Translations under genes and position numbers: made by a program
Notes under the pieces: model-generated
What the model saw: the letters and a program-made list of their open reading frames with translations, nothing else
Told to the model about the DNA's origin: nothing
Database searches by the model: none
In this document: positions 17,217 through 25,114 of the stretch, piece by piece
Layout of the letters: every line of letters begins with the position of its first letter
How positions within the stretch are numbered: position 1 is the stretch's first letter
Assembly (NCBI GenBank): GCA_958439425.1
Contig: CAUBVH010000016.1
Location: 1 to 52,091, forward strand
Length of the DNA: 52,091 bases
Origin: an uncultured Collinsella sp.
GTDB lineage: Bacteria; Actinomycetota; Coriobacteriia; Coriobacteriales; Coriobacteriaceae
Reading direction: 5' to 3'

Positions 17217-18227
17217 GTGGCGAACAGACCAAACCAAAAGCTCAGGCTTCTGTTCCTGCTTAAAACCTTGATGGAAAAGACCGACAGCACGCACGGACTC
17301 ACGACGCAGCAGATCATCGAGGAGCTCGCCTATCACGACCTCGAAGCCGAACGAAAGGCCATCTATCGCGATCTGCAAACGCTTCGCGACTTTGGGCTCG
17401 ATGTTGACCAGCGTGGCGGCAAGGAATGGGCGCTGGTCTCACGCCCGCTCGACCTGCAAGAACTCATCATGCTTGTTGACGCCGTGCAGAGTTCGCCGTT
17501 TTTGACCGATGAGTTGACCGACCACCTCCTCGGCAAGCTGCAGAGCCTCGCCAGCCTGGGCGAACGCGAGCTAATGCACAAGCGTGTCGACGTGCCTTCG
17601 CGCGTGAAGATGCAAAACTCCGATGCTCTGCACAATATCGACCTTATCCAGCAAGCCATGCGCGAAAAGCGCAAGATCCGCTTCCGCTACTTCCACTACA
17701 ACGCCGCCAAGCAAAAGGCCTTCAACCATGACGGAAAGACCTACGAGCTCACACCCGTGCGCCTTATCTACTCCGACGAACTCTATTACATGATTGGGTT
17801 TAGAGATAAATGGGCCAACGCCGGCTCGGGCCATCAGCCGTTCACGCCCTATCGCGTCGATCGCATGCTCGACGTTGCGGTGTCCGAAGAGTCCGCGACC
17901 AAAGATCCGCGTATCGCAGGCTATGTGCTCGAAGATCACGTCTCGCCATCATTTGGCGTGTATGCGGCGGACAAGACCACTGTGGTGCTGGAACTCGATG
18001 ACCGTGCGATGAACCCGCTCATCGACAAGTTCGGACTGGATGCTGTTGTGTTTGAAAACCAAGACGGGCGTCTGCTGGCAACTGTCAAAGCCCCGCTGTC
18101 GCCGCAGTTCTTTGGCTGGCTGCTGCAACTCAGCACGTTCATTAAGATCGTTCAACCTCAAAGTGCCATTGATACGTATCTCAAGTACCTTGATGAAACG
18201 CGAGCACTCTACCAAGAAAACAGGTGA
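17217..18227 (+). CDS. HTH/WYL-domain transcriptional regulator
   Basis: 336 residues. N-terminal winged helix (LLFLLKTLMEKTDSTHGLTT...AIYRDLQTLRDFGL, about residues 8-60) typical of the DeoR-like WYL family, then a WYL domain (about 150-235) containing IRFRYFHY and LTPVRLIYSDELYYMIGF, where YYM stands for the WYL triad, and a C-terminal WCX-like extension. WYL regulators often sense nucleic acid ends or nucleotides and control DNA-repair or defence genes. The start is GTG with GAAAGGAG 5 nt upstream. It is divergent from rtcB over 222 nt and followed within 7 nt by the helicase-nuclease gene, so it may control both. Confidence 0.88.
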   Translation: MANRPNQKLRLLFLLKTLMEKTDSTHGLTTQQIIEELAYHDLEAERKAIYRDLQTLRDFGLDVDQRGGKEWALVSRPLDLQELIMLVDAVQSSPFLTDELTDHLLGKLQSLASLGERELMHKRVDVPSRVKMQNSDALHNIDLIQQAMREKRKIRFRYFHYNAAKQKAFNHDGKTYELTPVRLIYSDELYYMIGFRDKWANAGSGHQPFTPYRVDRMLDVAVSEESATKDPRIAGYVLEDHVSPSFGVYAADKTTVVLELDDRAMNPLIDKFGLDAVVFENQDGRLLATVKAPLSPQFFGWLLQLSTFIKIVQPQSAIDTYLKYLDETRALYQENR

Positions 18228-18234
18228 TGTTGAC

Positions 18235-21200
18235 GTGAATATGACCCACGAACTCATCGAATCGCTCAACCGACTAAACCCTGAACAGCGCGAGGCAGTC
18301 GATTGTCTGGACGGCCCGCTGCTCGTCATCGCTGGCCCCGGTACTGGCAAGACGCAGCTGCTGAGCCTGCGCGCGGCGAACATCCTCGCCGAACGCGATG
18401 CCGCCCCGCGCAACATCCTCTGCCTCACCTATACCGAGGCGGGCGCGGAGGCCATGCGCAAACGCCTGATTGAGCTCATTGGGCGCGACGCCTACGGCAT
18501 CGAAGTCAGTACGTTCCACGGATTTGCAAGCAGCATCAGGTCGCGCTATCCCGAGTACTTCATGCGCCCTTCGACCGACACGCTTGTTACCAGTCTGCAC
18601 CAGCAAGAGATTTTTGATCGGCTGCTCAAATCGCTGCCCTTTGGGTCGCCCCTGGGCGGAGGGTCGCCCGATATGCCCGCGCAAAACATCGGCAAGATGA
18701 TTGGCTTTGTCTCCAAAATCAAACACAGTGGCCTGGACTACGATACGCTGGGCGCCATAGCGCAGCAGAATATCGACGCCGCTGCCTGGCTCACCGAGCA
18801 TTCCGAGCTGCTTTCGCTCGCATGCGAAAGGGCAAGCGCCGCGTTGGCAGAACGCTTTGAGGAAGAGGTCGAGCGTGTCTGCGCCATGGCGCCCACAGCG
18901 CTCACCCGCCCGATCGACTGTCCTGCCGGCACGTATGTGCCCTGTATCCTTGCGCTGCGCGATACCGTTCGCCGCACCGAGCTCATCGACGAGAAGGGTA
19001 AATCCTCGGGATACACCAAGGTGCGCGATGCCTTCTTTGGAGGCAGCAACTCTCAGGGGCGCACGTTTAAGATTGCCGAGCAGAGCGAGCGACTTAAGAC
19101 CGCTTGCGACGTCGCGCGTCGCTACCAGAGCAAGCTCGACCAGCACCATCTCTACGATTACGACGATATGATCGGCGATTTTGTCGACGCCGTCGAACAC
19201 AATGACGCGTTGCGCCAAGTGCTCCAGGACACCTATACCTATATCCAAGTTGACGAGTTCCAGGACACCAATGGTGCCCAGATGCGCATCATCGAGCTGC
19301 TCTGCGACGGCGTTGATGCGCCAAATATCATGGCCGTTGGCGATGACGATCAGGCCATCATGCGTTTTCAGGGCGCCACGATCGAATGTGCCAACCAGTT
19401 TGCGGCCGAGTTTTCGCCCCGGAGCATCGTGCTCAAGACCAACTATCGCTCCACGCCCGCCATCGTTGAGTTCGGTCAAGCCATCGCACGGCAAATTGAA
19501 TATCGCCTCGACGCCAGCTCGAATAAGTCAATCGAAGCCTCCAAGCCTCAGGGTGATCAGGTCGACTTTAGTGAGAACGTCTTCGGCGGCAAAGCCGAGG
19601 AATACGCCGCCGTCGCTGCGAGCATTAAGCAGCGGCTTGTTAATCACTATCTCGATGAATGCGAAGATCCCAATGAAGGAATTGCAGTCATCTCTGCTAA
19701 GCACGCCGCCTTGCGCTCGCTGATTCCCTTCCTCGTTAAGGAGAAGGTGCCCTTTTCGTATCGCGAGCGGCAGAATCTCTTTGCTTCCGAGCGCATGCAG
19801 ACGATGCTGGCATTGTTGCGCTGCGTTACCGCGCTTGCTCGCGGGCAGAAGGAGCTCGCCTGTAGCTATCTTCCGCAGATTGTCTGTGCCGCCGAGCTGG
19901 GCGGCGACCATCCATCGTCCGTGACGTTTGCGCTCAGCGCCAAGCGCGTGCATCGCGGCGACTGGATGGCCGCGATGCACGAGAATAATAACGCCCGCGT
20001 CAAAAAGCTGCACGACGATCTTATGCAGTGGGCGGCCGAGGCCGGCGCCTCCCCGGTCAGAGCGTTGCTCTTTAAGATTGCCGAACGCAGCCTTGGCTAT
20101 TACCGGCATCGCAAAGATCAAGATCCGCTGGGCGCCGCCGAATTCAATGCCGGCATCCGCGCCCTACTCGCCTTTGCCGAGGGTGAAATGGGCGACGCGC
20201 GCCGCATGGGACGCACGCTTCGCCTGCCCGATATTGTCGACAAACTCGACGCAGCGCAAAAGTTTGGCGTGAGCATCGATGCATCGATCGATCTTGGCAC
20301 ACCGGGAGCCGTTCGCCTTACTAGCGCTCACAGTTCGAAAGGTCTGCAGTTCGAATGCGTCTACCTGCTCGACGCCGACGACTCCACCTGGCACAAAGGT
20401 GCTGGCGGCATGAGCTTGTACCCGTCCAACCTGCTTATTCGCGACGAAAAGGATGACGACGATGCGCGCCGTCTGCTGCTTGTAGCCATCACGCGCGCTA
20501 AGCGACACCTCGAGCTGTACCGCGCCGGCGGATCGGCGCTGCAGGAGCTCACGGGGCTTATCAACTCTTGCGAGGTTTCTGCTGAAGCGGACCGGCTCAG
20601 TGCCGCCATCGAAACCGAATGGCGCGACAACTACGTGTTTGATACGCCCGAGCTCCGTGCGCTTTTGGAACCTCACACCGACGTAAAACACCTCTCTGCC
20701 ACGGCACTCAACAACTTTGTGACCTACGAGCCTGAGTGCGCAAATAGCCAGCACTTCCCCGAGAAGCAGATTGTGCGCCTGCCCACTGCGCCCACGATTC
20801 AAACCGAATTCGGCACTATCGTTCACGCGATGTTCGAAGACATCGTTAATCGGATGGCAACTGATGGCGAGGCGGCAATTGAGACAATTGAGGCCAAGTA
20901 TCGCCAGCAGATTTCGTGGCTCGATTTTGCCCCCGAGGACATCCATCGCTATTCTGAGCGCTTCGAACGCATTTGTCGCGCGTTTGTCCCTTGGCTTGTC
21001 GAGCACGTACGCGGCTACCGTTGTATCACGGAAGCGAACATGCAGTGTCTAACTGCCGGTGGAACTCCACTCTTTGGTTTTCTTGACCTGCTCCTCGTTG
21101 ACGATACAGCTAAAACGGTGCAGATCGTCGACTACAAGACTGGCTTTGGCAAAGAAGTCCCTGCAGGTTACCATCGTCAGCTCAAGTTTTACAAACTGCT

Positions 21201-21522
21201 GGTCGAAGCGTCATCCGAGTTTTATGGCTACACCGTCACTTCCATGGGCGACTACTATGTAGAACCCGACAAGACGACGGGCGAGCTCCGCCCGCCATTC
21301 GCGACAACCGCCAACGCCGATGACATTGCCGAACTCGAGCAGCTCATCGATGCCACATGGGCTCGCATTGAACGCGGCGCTTGGGACACCAGCGCTTTTG
21401 AGCAGAGCGATGCCTATGAGCTTGCCATCGAGGAGCAGAAGGGCTGCCGCAAAAAAGCCGATAAAACCGAGGTGATGCAGCGCGCCTACGAGCACTGGCT
21501 AATTGAGAACTCCAGAGTGTGA
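18235..21522 (+). CDS. UvrD-like helicase fused to RecB-like PD-(D/E)XK nuclease
   Basis: 1095 residues. SF1A helicase motifs are all present: Walker A AGPGTGKT (about 30), TYTEAGAEAMRKR (Ia), VDEFQDTN (II), VGDDDQAIMRFQGA (III), TNYRSTPAIVEF (IV), SAHSSKGLQFE (V), LLLVAITRAKR (VI). From about residue 855 comes a RecB-family nuclease: GTIVHAMFE, GFLDLLL, IVDYKTG and the HRQLKFYKL helix. I do not see the four-cysteine Fe-S clamp of AddB/AdnB. The layout matches AdnB-type single-chain end-processing enzymes. The GTG at 18235 has AGGTGATG upstream; ATG at 18241 is an alternative. It starts 7 nt after the WYL stop, so the two are an operon. Confidence 0.9.
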   Translation: MNMTHELIESLNRLNPEQREAVDCLDGPLLVIAGPGTGKTQLLSLRAANILAERDAAPRNILCLTYTEAGAEAMRKRLIELIGRDAYGIEVSTFHGFASSIRSRYPEYFMRPSTDTLVTSLHQQEIFDRLLKSLPFGSPLGGGSPDMPAQNIGKMIGFVSKIKHSGLDYDTLGAIAQQNIDAAAWLTEHSELLSLACERASAALAERFEEEVERVCAMAPTALTRPIDCPAGTYVPCILALRDTVRRTELIDEKGKSSGYTKVRDAFFGGSNSQGRTFKIAEQSERLKTACDVARRYQSKLDQHHLYDYDDMIGDFVDAVEHNDALRQVLQDTYTYIQVDEFQDTNGAQMRIIELLCDGVDAPNIMAVGDDDQAIMRFQGATIECANQFAAEFSPRSIVLKTNYRSTPAIVEFGQAIARQIEYRLDASSNKSIEASKPQGDQVDFSENVFGGKAEEYAAVAASIKQRLVNHYLDECEDPNEGIAVISAKHAALRSLIPFLVKEKVPFSYRERQNLFASERMQTMLALLRCVTALARGQKELACSYLPQIVCAAELGGDHPSSVTFALSAKRVHRGDWMAAMHENNNARVKKLHDDLMQWAAEAGASPVRALLFKIAERSLGYYRHRKDQDPLGAAEFNAGIRALLAFAEGEMGDARRMGRTLRLPDIVDKLDAAQKFGVSIDASIDLGTPGAVRLTSAHSSKGLQFECVYLLDADDSTWHKGAGGMSLYPSNLLIRDEKDDDDARRLLLVAITRAKRHLELYRAGGSALQELTGLINSCEVSAEADRLSAAIETEWRDNYVFDTPELRALLEPHTDVKHLSATALNNFVTYEPECANSQHFPEKQIVRLPTAPTIQTEFGTIVHAMFEDIVNRMATDGEAAIETIEAKYRQQISWLDFAPEDIHRYSERFERICRAFVPWLVEHVRGYRCITEANMQCLTAGGTPLFGFLDLLLVDDTAKTVQIVDYKTGFGKEVPAGYHRQLKFYKLLVEASSEFYGYTVTSMGDYYVEPDKTTGELRPPFATTANADDIAELEQLIDATWARIERGAWDTSAFEQSDAYELAIEEQKGCRKKADKTEVMQRAYEHWLIENSRV

Positions 21523-21546
21523 CAAAGGGGCTGTCCCTTTGTCACA
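21518..21546. repeat. CTGTCCC-family hairpin between convergent genes
   Basis: TGTGACAAAGGG-GCTGT-CCCTTTGTCACA, a perfect 12-bp stem. It includes the stop codon of the helicase gene and touches the stop of the HAD gene. It shares the CTGTCCC core with sites at 30305, 30465, 44101 and 46372 and could end transcription in both directions. Confidence 0.75.
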
Positions 21547-22410
21547 TTATTCGATGATGGTGCGGGAGTTCTGCTTATGCATGGTGGCGAGCATGTGTTT
21601 GGGGACGGCGTGAACCATGCAGCTGCCGATAGTTGCGCTCGCGGCGGCCTTAGCTGCATCGCTAGCGTTTTTGGTCGCGTAGCTGTGGCGGAAACGCTTG
21701 AGCATGGCGATGTCGTTGCCGCCGTCGCCGTAGACCGCGACCTCGTCCTCGGCAATACCGTAGTAGCCCGCCAGCCAGGCCACACTCTCGCCCTTGTTGC
21801 ACGCCACGTCCGTGATCTCGAACATCACCGGATCGAACGGCGCGTTGACCACACGGTCCGAGCGCTCGGCAAGATAGGCCTTAAGGTCACGCTCCAGCTC
21901 GGGCGAGGTCACGCGACAATTGATCTTGCATACATCGTGGCGCAGGATGTCGCCGATCGACTGGTCGAAATACTGTTCCTCGTGATACCCGCCGCGCGCA
22001 CGCATGCCGCGCATCACAATACGCTTGATGGGGCTGTCCTTTTTAAAGCCCGCCTGATGCATCTCGAACGATCCGCTCGAAAACATGCCATCGGGCGTGG
22101 AGCAATCAAAGCAAATGTCCGGGAACGCCTTGAGCAGCTCCTCGGTAACCTGCGGGTCGATGGTCCAGGTTTTGAGCACCTCGCCATGACTGTCGCGCAC
22201 GATGGAGCCGTTAGAGCAGCAGGCATCGAGCGCCAGCCCCGTAAAGCCATGCTCGCCGATTGGCAACGTCGAGCGCCCGGTCGCGGGAACCACATGCAGG
22301 CCAGCCTCGGTCAGCTCGCGGATGGTACGGCGGATGGCCCCATCCGCCTCGTGCAGGGCGTTCAGCAGCGTTCCGTCTAAGTCACTCGCGAACATCTTGA
22401 TCATGTGCAT
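21547..22410 (-). CDS. HAD-superfamily hydrolase, Cof type
   Basis: 287 residues. Motif I DLDGTLLN with the nucleophile and acid aspartates (about residues 10-12), motif II ATGRS, and C-terminal GDGGNDIAML (motif IV) with a large C2-type cap between, as in Cof/YidA sugar-phosphate phosphatases. The Lys of motif III sits in NKGESVAWL. These enzymes dephosphorylate phosphorylated metabolites; the substrate is not readable. Two ATGs six bases apart (22410 and 22404) follow AAGGAGAGG; either may be used. The ribosome binding site lies inside an inverted repeat at 22411-22452. Convergent with the helicase gene. Confidence 0.9.
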   Translation of the reverse strand: MHMIKMFASDLDGTLLNALHEADGAIRRTIRELTEAGLHVVPATGRSTLPIGEHGFTGLALDACCSNGSIVRDSHGEVLKTWTIDPQVTEELLKAFPDICFDCSTPDGMFSSGSFEMHQAGFKKDSPIKRIVMRGMRARGGYHEEQYFDQSIGDILRHDVCKINCRVTSPELERDLKAYLAERSDRVVNAPFDPVMFEITDVACNKGESVAWLAGYYGIAEDEVAVYGDGGNDIAMLKRFRHSYATKNASDAAKAAASATIGSCMVHAVPKHMLATMHKQNSRTIIE

Positions 22411-22452
22411 GCCTCTCCTTCGTCTGCACGATATTGTAGTCGAAGGAGAGGC
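22411..22452 (-). promoter_or_regulatory. inverted repeat spanning promoter and RBS of the HAD gene
   Basis: Perfect 12-bp arms GCCTCTCCTTCG (22411-22422) and CGAAGGAGAGGC (22441-22452) with an 18-nt loop. The minus-strand loop contains TACAAT (22433-22438), a good -10. The inner arm holds the Shine-Dalgarno. It could be an operator, or a hairpin hiding the RBS in read-through transcripts. Confidence 0.5.
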
Positions 22453-22519
22453 ACGCCCAAACAATGCCGTCCCGGCGCGGCGTACCACCGCCTTCACAAA
22501 TTCACGGTGCCCCAGCGCG

Positions 22520-23773
22520 TTAAGACAATCGCCGCAATCGATTTTTCAGCCGATAAAACAGCGCCGTCGTCAACGTCAGCACCGCCAACATGGCTGCGAA
22601 TACAATCGCCGGTGTCCATGTATCATATGCAACCCCGTACGTCAATTGGCCGATAGGTGTTGCGCAGGAAAGAACCATGTAAACGACCGAAAGCACTTTT
22701 CCGCAGAGCTCAGCCGGCGCTACCCGCTGAACAAACGCGATGATTTCAACCGACGCAATGCTTGCCCACACCATGATCCATGCCGAACCAACCGCAAACA
22801 CGGTGAACACGCATACATCTGCGCCGAACAGTAGCGTAACAATAATCGGTACGACTCCAAAACAGATCGTCGCAACATATCGACATATGCCATTGAGAGA
22901 AAAACGATGCGGCCAAATGCCGACCAAGCCACTGCCGGCAAGACCACCCAAGCCCATAGCCACCTCAACTATCCCAACGCAGGACGATTGCATGCCGAGA
23001 TGCTTTGTAACAATAATGGGAGCGCCAATCGTTAGCCCAACCAACGCAAGGTTCAAAACGGCCGCAAGCAAAATCACAGCGACCAATGATGCATTTTGCA
23101 ACAGATACCGAATTGACTCCCGAAAATCGTTTCGGCATGTCGTACGAGTCGCGCCGTCTCCCATCGTTTCAGATGAGGCATTTTGCTTGAGTACGCCACC
23201 AAACAACAGAGCTGAAATCGCAAACGTTACCGACGCAATTGTGCAAAGAGCATCGATGCCAAAGCACCCATAGACTGCCGTCCCGACCACAGGACCCAAG
23301 ATATTGCTCACCATGGTCACCTGCGAAACCAATGCAGTGGCCCGCTCAACCTTCTTTTCACCCGCCATGCGCACCGTCTCAATTTGGAGTATTGGCTTTA
23401 GCAGCGATTGAGAACCATATTGAACACAAAGTATCGCTACTACGACGACCGCAAGAGGCAATGAGTGCTTCATGGGGATAGACAGCAGTGATGCAGTCAT
23501 CAGAGCAATGCCGAGGGCCACGAGGGCCTCGCGATGTCTTCCCCTATCCGCCAAGATTCCGCCAGCCGGAGTCGCGAGCACACCTGGTATGAACGCCGTC
23601 GCCACGACGGTGCCATATAACGTTGACGATCCGCTGCTATCGAACAAGTAAAGTGGATACGCAAAGCACAGCGCCGACAGCATCGAATACGTGCACAGCT
23701 GCGCAACCAGAAGTTCCGCGAACCTGATTGACCGCACTGTTTTTTGTGTCAATGAGACGCTATTCCTCCGCAT
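22520..23773 (-). CDS. MFS transporter (probable drug efflux)
   Basis: 417 residues with about 12 hydrophobic segments. The loop between helices 2 and 3 carries the MFS signature in the form GGILADRGRHRE, and helix 4 begins in a basic stretch. A polar central loop lies at about residues 195-215. The profile is that of DHA-type or MefA-like exporters that pump out small toxic compounds by proton exchange. The promoter region contains two 21-bp sites for the TetR regulator whose gene lies just upstream on the same strand, so expression is probably induced by the exported drug. The Shine-Dalgarno is weak. Base use is slightly more AT-rich than the flanks. Confidence 0.85.
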   Translation of the reverse strand: MRRNSVSLTQKTVRSIRFAELLVAQLCTYSMLSALCFAYPLYLFDSSGSSTLYGTVVATAFIPGVLATPAGGILADRGRHREALVALGIALMTASLLSIPMKHSLPLAVVVVAILCVQYGSQSLLKPILQIETVRMAGEKKVERATALVSQVTMVSNILGPVVGTAVYGCFGIDALCTIASVTFAISALLFGGVLKQNASSETMGDGATRTTCRNDFRESIRYLLQNASLVAVILLAAVLNLALVGLTIGAPIIVTKHLGMQSSCVGIVEVAMGLGGLAGSGLVGIWPHRFSLNGICRYVATICFGVVPIIVTLLFGADVCVFTVFAVGSAWIMVWASIASVEIIAFVQRVAPAELCGKVLSVVYMVLSCATPIGQLTYGVAYDTWTPAIVFAAMLAVLTLTTALFYRLKNRLRRLS

Positions 23774-23795
23774 TCAAGCCATAAGCCCACCCCCT

Positions 23796-23816
23796 ATACA
23801 TACCGCTAGTATGTAT
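23796..23816. promoter_or_regulatory. TetR operator 1 (MFS promoter)
   Basis: 21-bp palindrome with half-sites ATACATAC and GTATGTAT around CGCTA, 22 bp upstream of the MFS start codon. It matches a second site at 23861 in length and sequence. Confidence 0.7.
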
Positions 23817-23826
23817 TTAATGACTT

Positions 23827-23850
23827 GAAAAGGGCAGCCGTGGCTACCCT
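23827..23850 (-). terminator. terminator of the tetR-type gene
   Basis: AGGGTAGCC-AC-GGCTGCCCT on the minus strand (one mismatch) followed by TTTT. It lies between the TetR stop and the MFS promoter, so the two genes have separate transcripts. Confidence 0.7.
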
Positions 23851-23860
23851 TACAAATCAA

Positions 23861-23881
23861 TTACATACCGTCAGTATCTAT
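23861..23881. promoter_or_regulatory. TetR operator 2
   Basis: 21-bp site containing TACATACCG (23862-23870) and AGTATCTAT, 16 of 21 positions palindromic by eye. It ends 1 nt before the regulator's stop codon. Confidence 0.6.
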
Positions 23882-23882
23882 A

Positions 23883-24545
23883 TTACCACCCGGCGCGGTC
23901 CCATACGTCCCAAATCTGCGCCGTTGTCTGAAGCACTTCATTACCCAAATCGAGCCCCACCGCGGCAGCCATCTGCGCCAAACATTGTGCGCGAGCGAGC
24001 ATTCGCTCCTTGGGCTCGAGCGGACGGAACAATGGCAGCAGCCAAAGATTCGCCAACAACGATACGGCCTCCGCCGCTTCGCGCGGGCATTCGCACGCAA
24101 TGGAGCCGTCGGCGATGCCCTCCTCGATCACTGGCAAGAGACAGCCATCGGCCGACTCGTCAAATGAGCCCTGGTACTGCATCGCCAGTAGGCGCGAGCT
24201 TTTTACCGGATCTGCTGCAGGACGCATACGTGCCCATAGCTCAATTTGTGGAACAACGGACTCGGGAGCGTACAGTCGCTTGAGCTTTTGGGCTCCGGTC
24301 ATATTACCGACGCCAAGCATCGAGCGGCGGTGCTCAACAATCGGAGTCATCGCCCGATCAAACGCGGCGTTGAAAATCTCTTCTTTGCTCTTGAAGTGGT
24401 GATAGACAGCGCCCTTGGTCATGCCGTCGAGACGGTAAACGATATCTTGAATACTCGTCCCCTCATAACCCTGTGCGCAGAATAGCTCCAGTGCCGCGTC
24501 GAGAATCTTCGCGACCGTCTCCTCGGGATATTTATTGCGACCCAT
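23883..24545 (-). CDS. TetR/AcrR family regulator of the MFS exporter
   Basis: 220 residues. The TetR HTH spans about residues 10-55 (KILDAALELF, TSIQDIVYRL, KGAVYHHFKSKEEIF), the last being the family's recognition-helix signature; the rest is the helical ligand domain. The start at ATG 24545 gives a normal family N-terminus; an upstream in-frame ATG at 24581 would add 12 residues without an RBS. It is followed by its own terminator and by two matching operators in front of the exporter. It most likely represses that exporter. Confidence 0.92.
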   Translation of the reverse strand: MGRNKYPEETVAKILDAALELFCAQGYEGTSIQDIVYRLDGMTKGAVYHHFKSKEEIFNAAFDRAMTPIVEHRRSMLGVGNMTGAQKLKRLYAPESVVPQIELWARMRPAADPVKSSRLLAMQYQGSFDESADGCLLPVIEEGIADGSIACECPREAAEAVSLLANLWLLPLFRPLEPKERMLARAQCLAQMAAAVGLDLGNEVLQTTAQIWDVWDRAGW

Positions 24546-24552
24546 AATCCGC

Positions 24553-24606
24553 CCATCCGCAACGCAAGTCTTGTGCCTCATTGCAGCATTTTAACGTTGC
24601 GGATGG
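24553..24606. repeat. 12-bp inverted repeat upstream of the tetR-type gene
   Basis: CCATCCGCAACG (24553-24564) and CGTTGCGGATGG (24595-24606), perfect, 30-nt loop. It lies between glnK and the TetR gene and surrounds the likely TetR promoter. It could be an operator or a hairpin; no T-run follows. Confidence 0.5.
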
Positions 24607-24619
24607 CAGACGGTCGATT

Positions 24620-24958
24620 CTACACCGCGGCCGGGCCGTGTTCGCCGGTGCGAATGCGGATGACTTCTTCGACCGGCTCGACCCAAATCTTGCCGTCTCC
24701 AACGGCACCGGTGCGGGCGGCATTGCAGATGATGTCGACAATTCCGTCAACGTGCTCATCGGCGCAGATGAGGGTGAACTGCACCTTGGGGATGGTATTG
24801 ACGAGCAGCTCGTTGCCGCGCACGTATTCCTTCCAGCCATGCTGCGCGCCGCAGCCCTGCACCTGGTTGATAGTCATGCCGCGAACATCAGCAGCAAACA
24901 GCGCGTCCTTGAGAACCTCAAGCTTTTCCTGACGCACGATAGCCGTGATCTTTTTCAT
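24620..24958 (-). CDS. glnK: PII nitrogen regulatory protein (GlnK) lacking Tyr51
   Basis: 112 residues, the normal PII length. The start MKKITAIVR, GMTINQVQGCG, the B-loop TGAVGDGKIWV and C-terminal IRTGE motifs are all intact, so ATP/ADP and 2-oxoglutarate binding is expected. In the T-loop the residue at the position of uridylylated Tyr51 is Leu (RGNELLVN), and Tyr lies at 45 instead. Control by GlnD-type uridylylation is therefore not possible at that site; gating of the ammonium channel by effector binding alone is likely. It follows amt on the same strand, the classical amt-glnK pair, with a 156-nt spacer that folds into a large hairpin. ATG with AGAGGA 8 nt upstream. Confidence 0.93.
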   Translation of the reverse strand: MKKITAIVRQEKLEVLKDALFAADVRGMTINQVQGCGAQHGWKEYVRGNELLVNTIPKVQFTLICADEHVDGIVDIICNAARTGAVGDGKIWVEPVEEVIRIRTGEHGPAAV

Positions 24959-25003
24959 AATGAATTCCTCTCTTCAATAAAAGAAATTGATTTACCTTCA
25001 CAT

Positions 25004-25113
25004 GGCACGGGTTTTCCAGGTGCCCGAGATTGCCCCGAAAGAGGAGCGCCGCGTACTTCGGTACGCAAGCGACGGTTTGAGGGGCAAGGTCGGGTGCCTG
25101 GGAAAGCCGTGCC
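25004..25113. repeat. long nested inverted repeat between amt and glnK
   Basis: Arms 25004-25036 and 25081-25113 pair at 27 of 33 positions. At the centre GCGTAC-TTCG-GTACGC (25051-25066) forms a C(UUCG)G-capped hairpin on the plus strand. It starts 2 nt after the amt stop and lies within the presumed amt-glnK transcript. It may stabilise or process the mRNA, or be a mobile palindromic unit like that at 50264-50448. Confidence 0.75.
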
Positions 25114-25114
25114 G

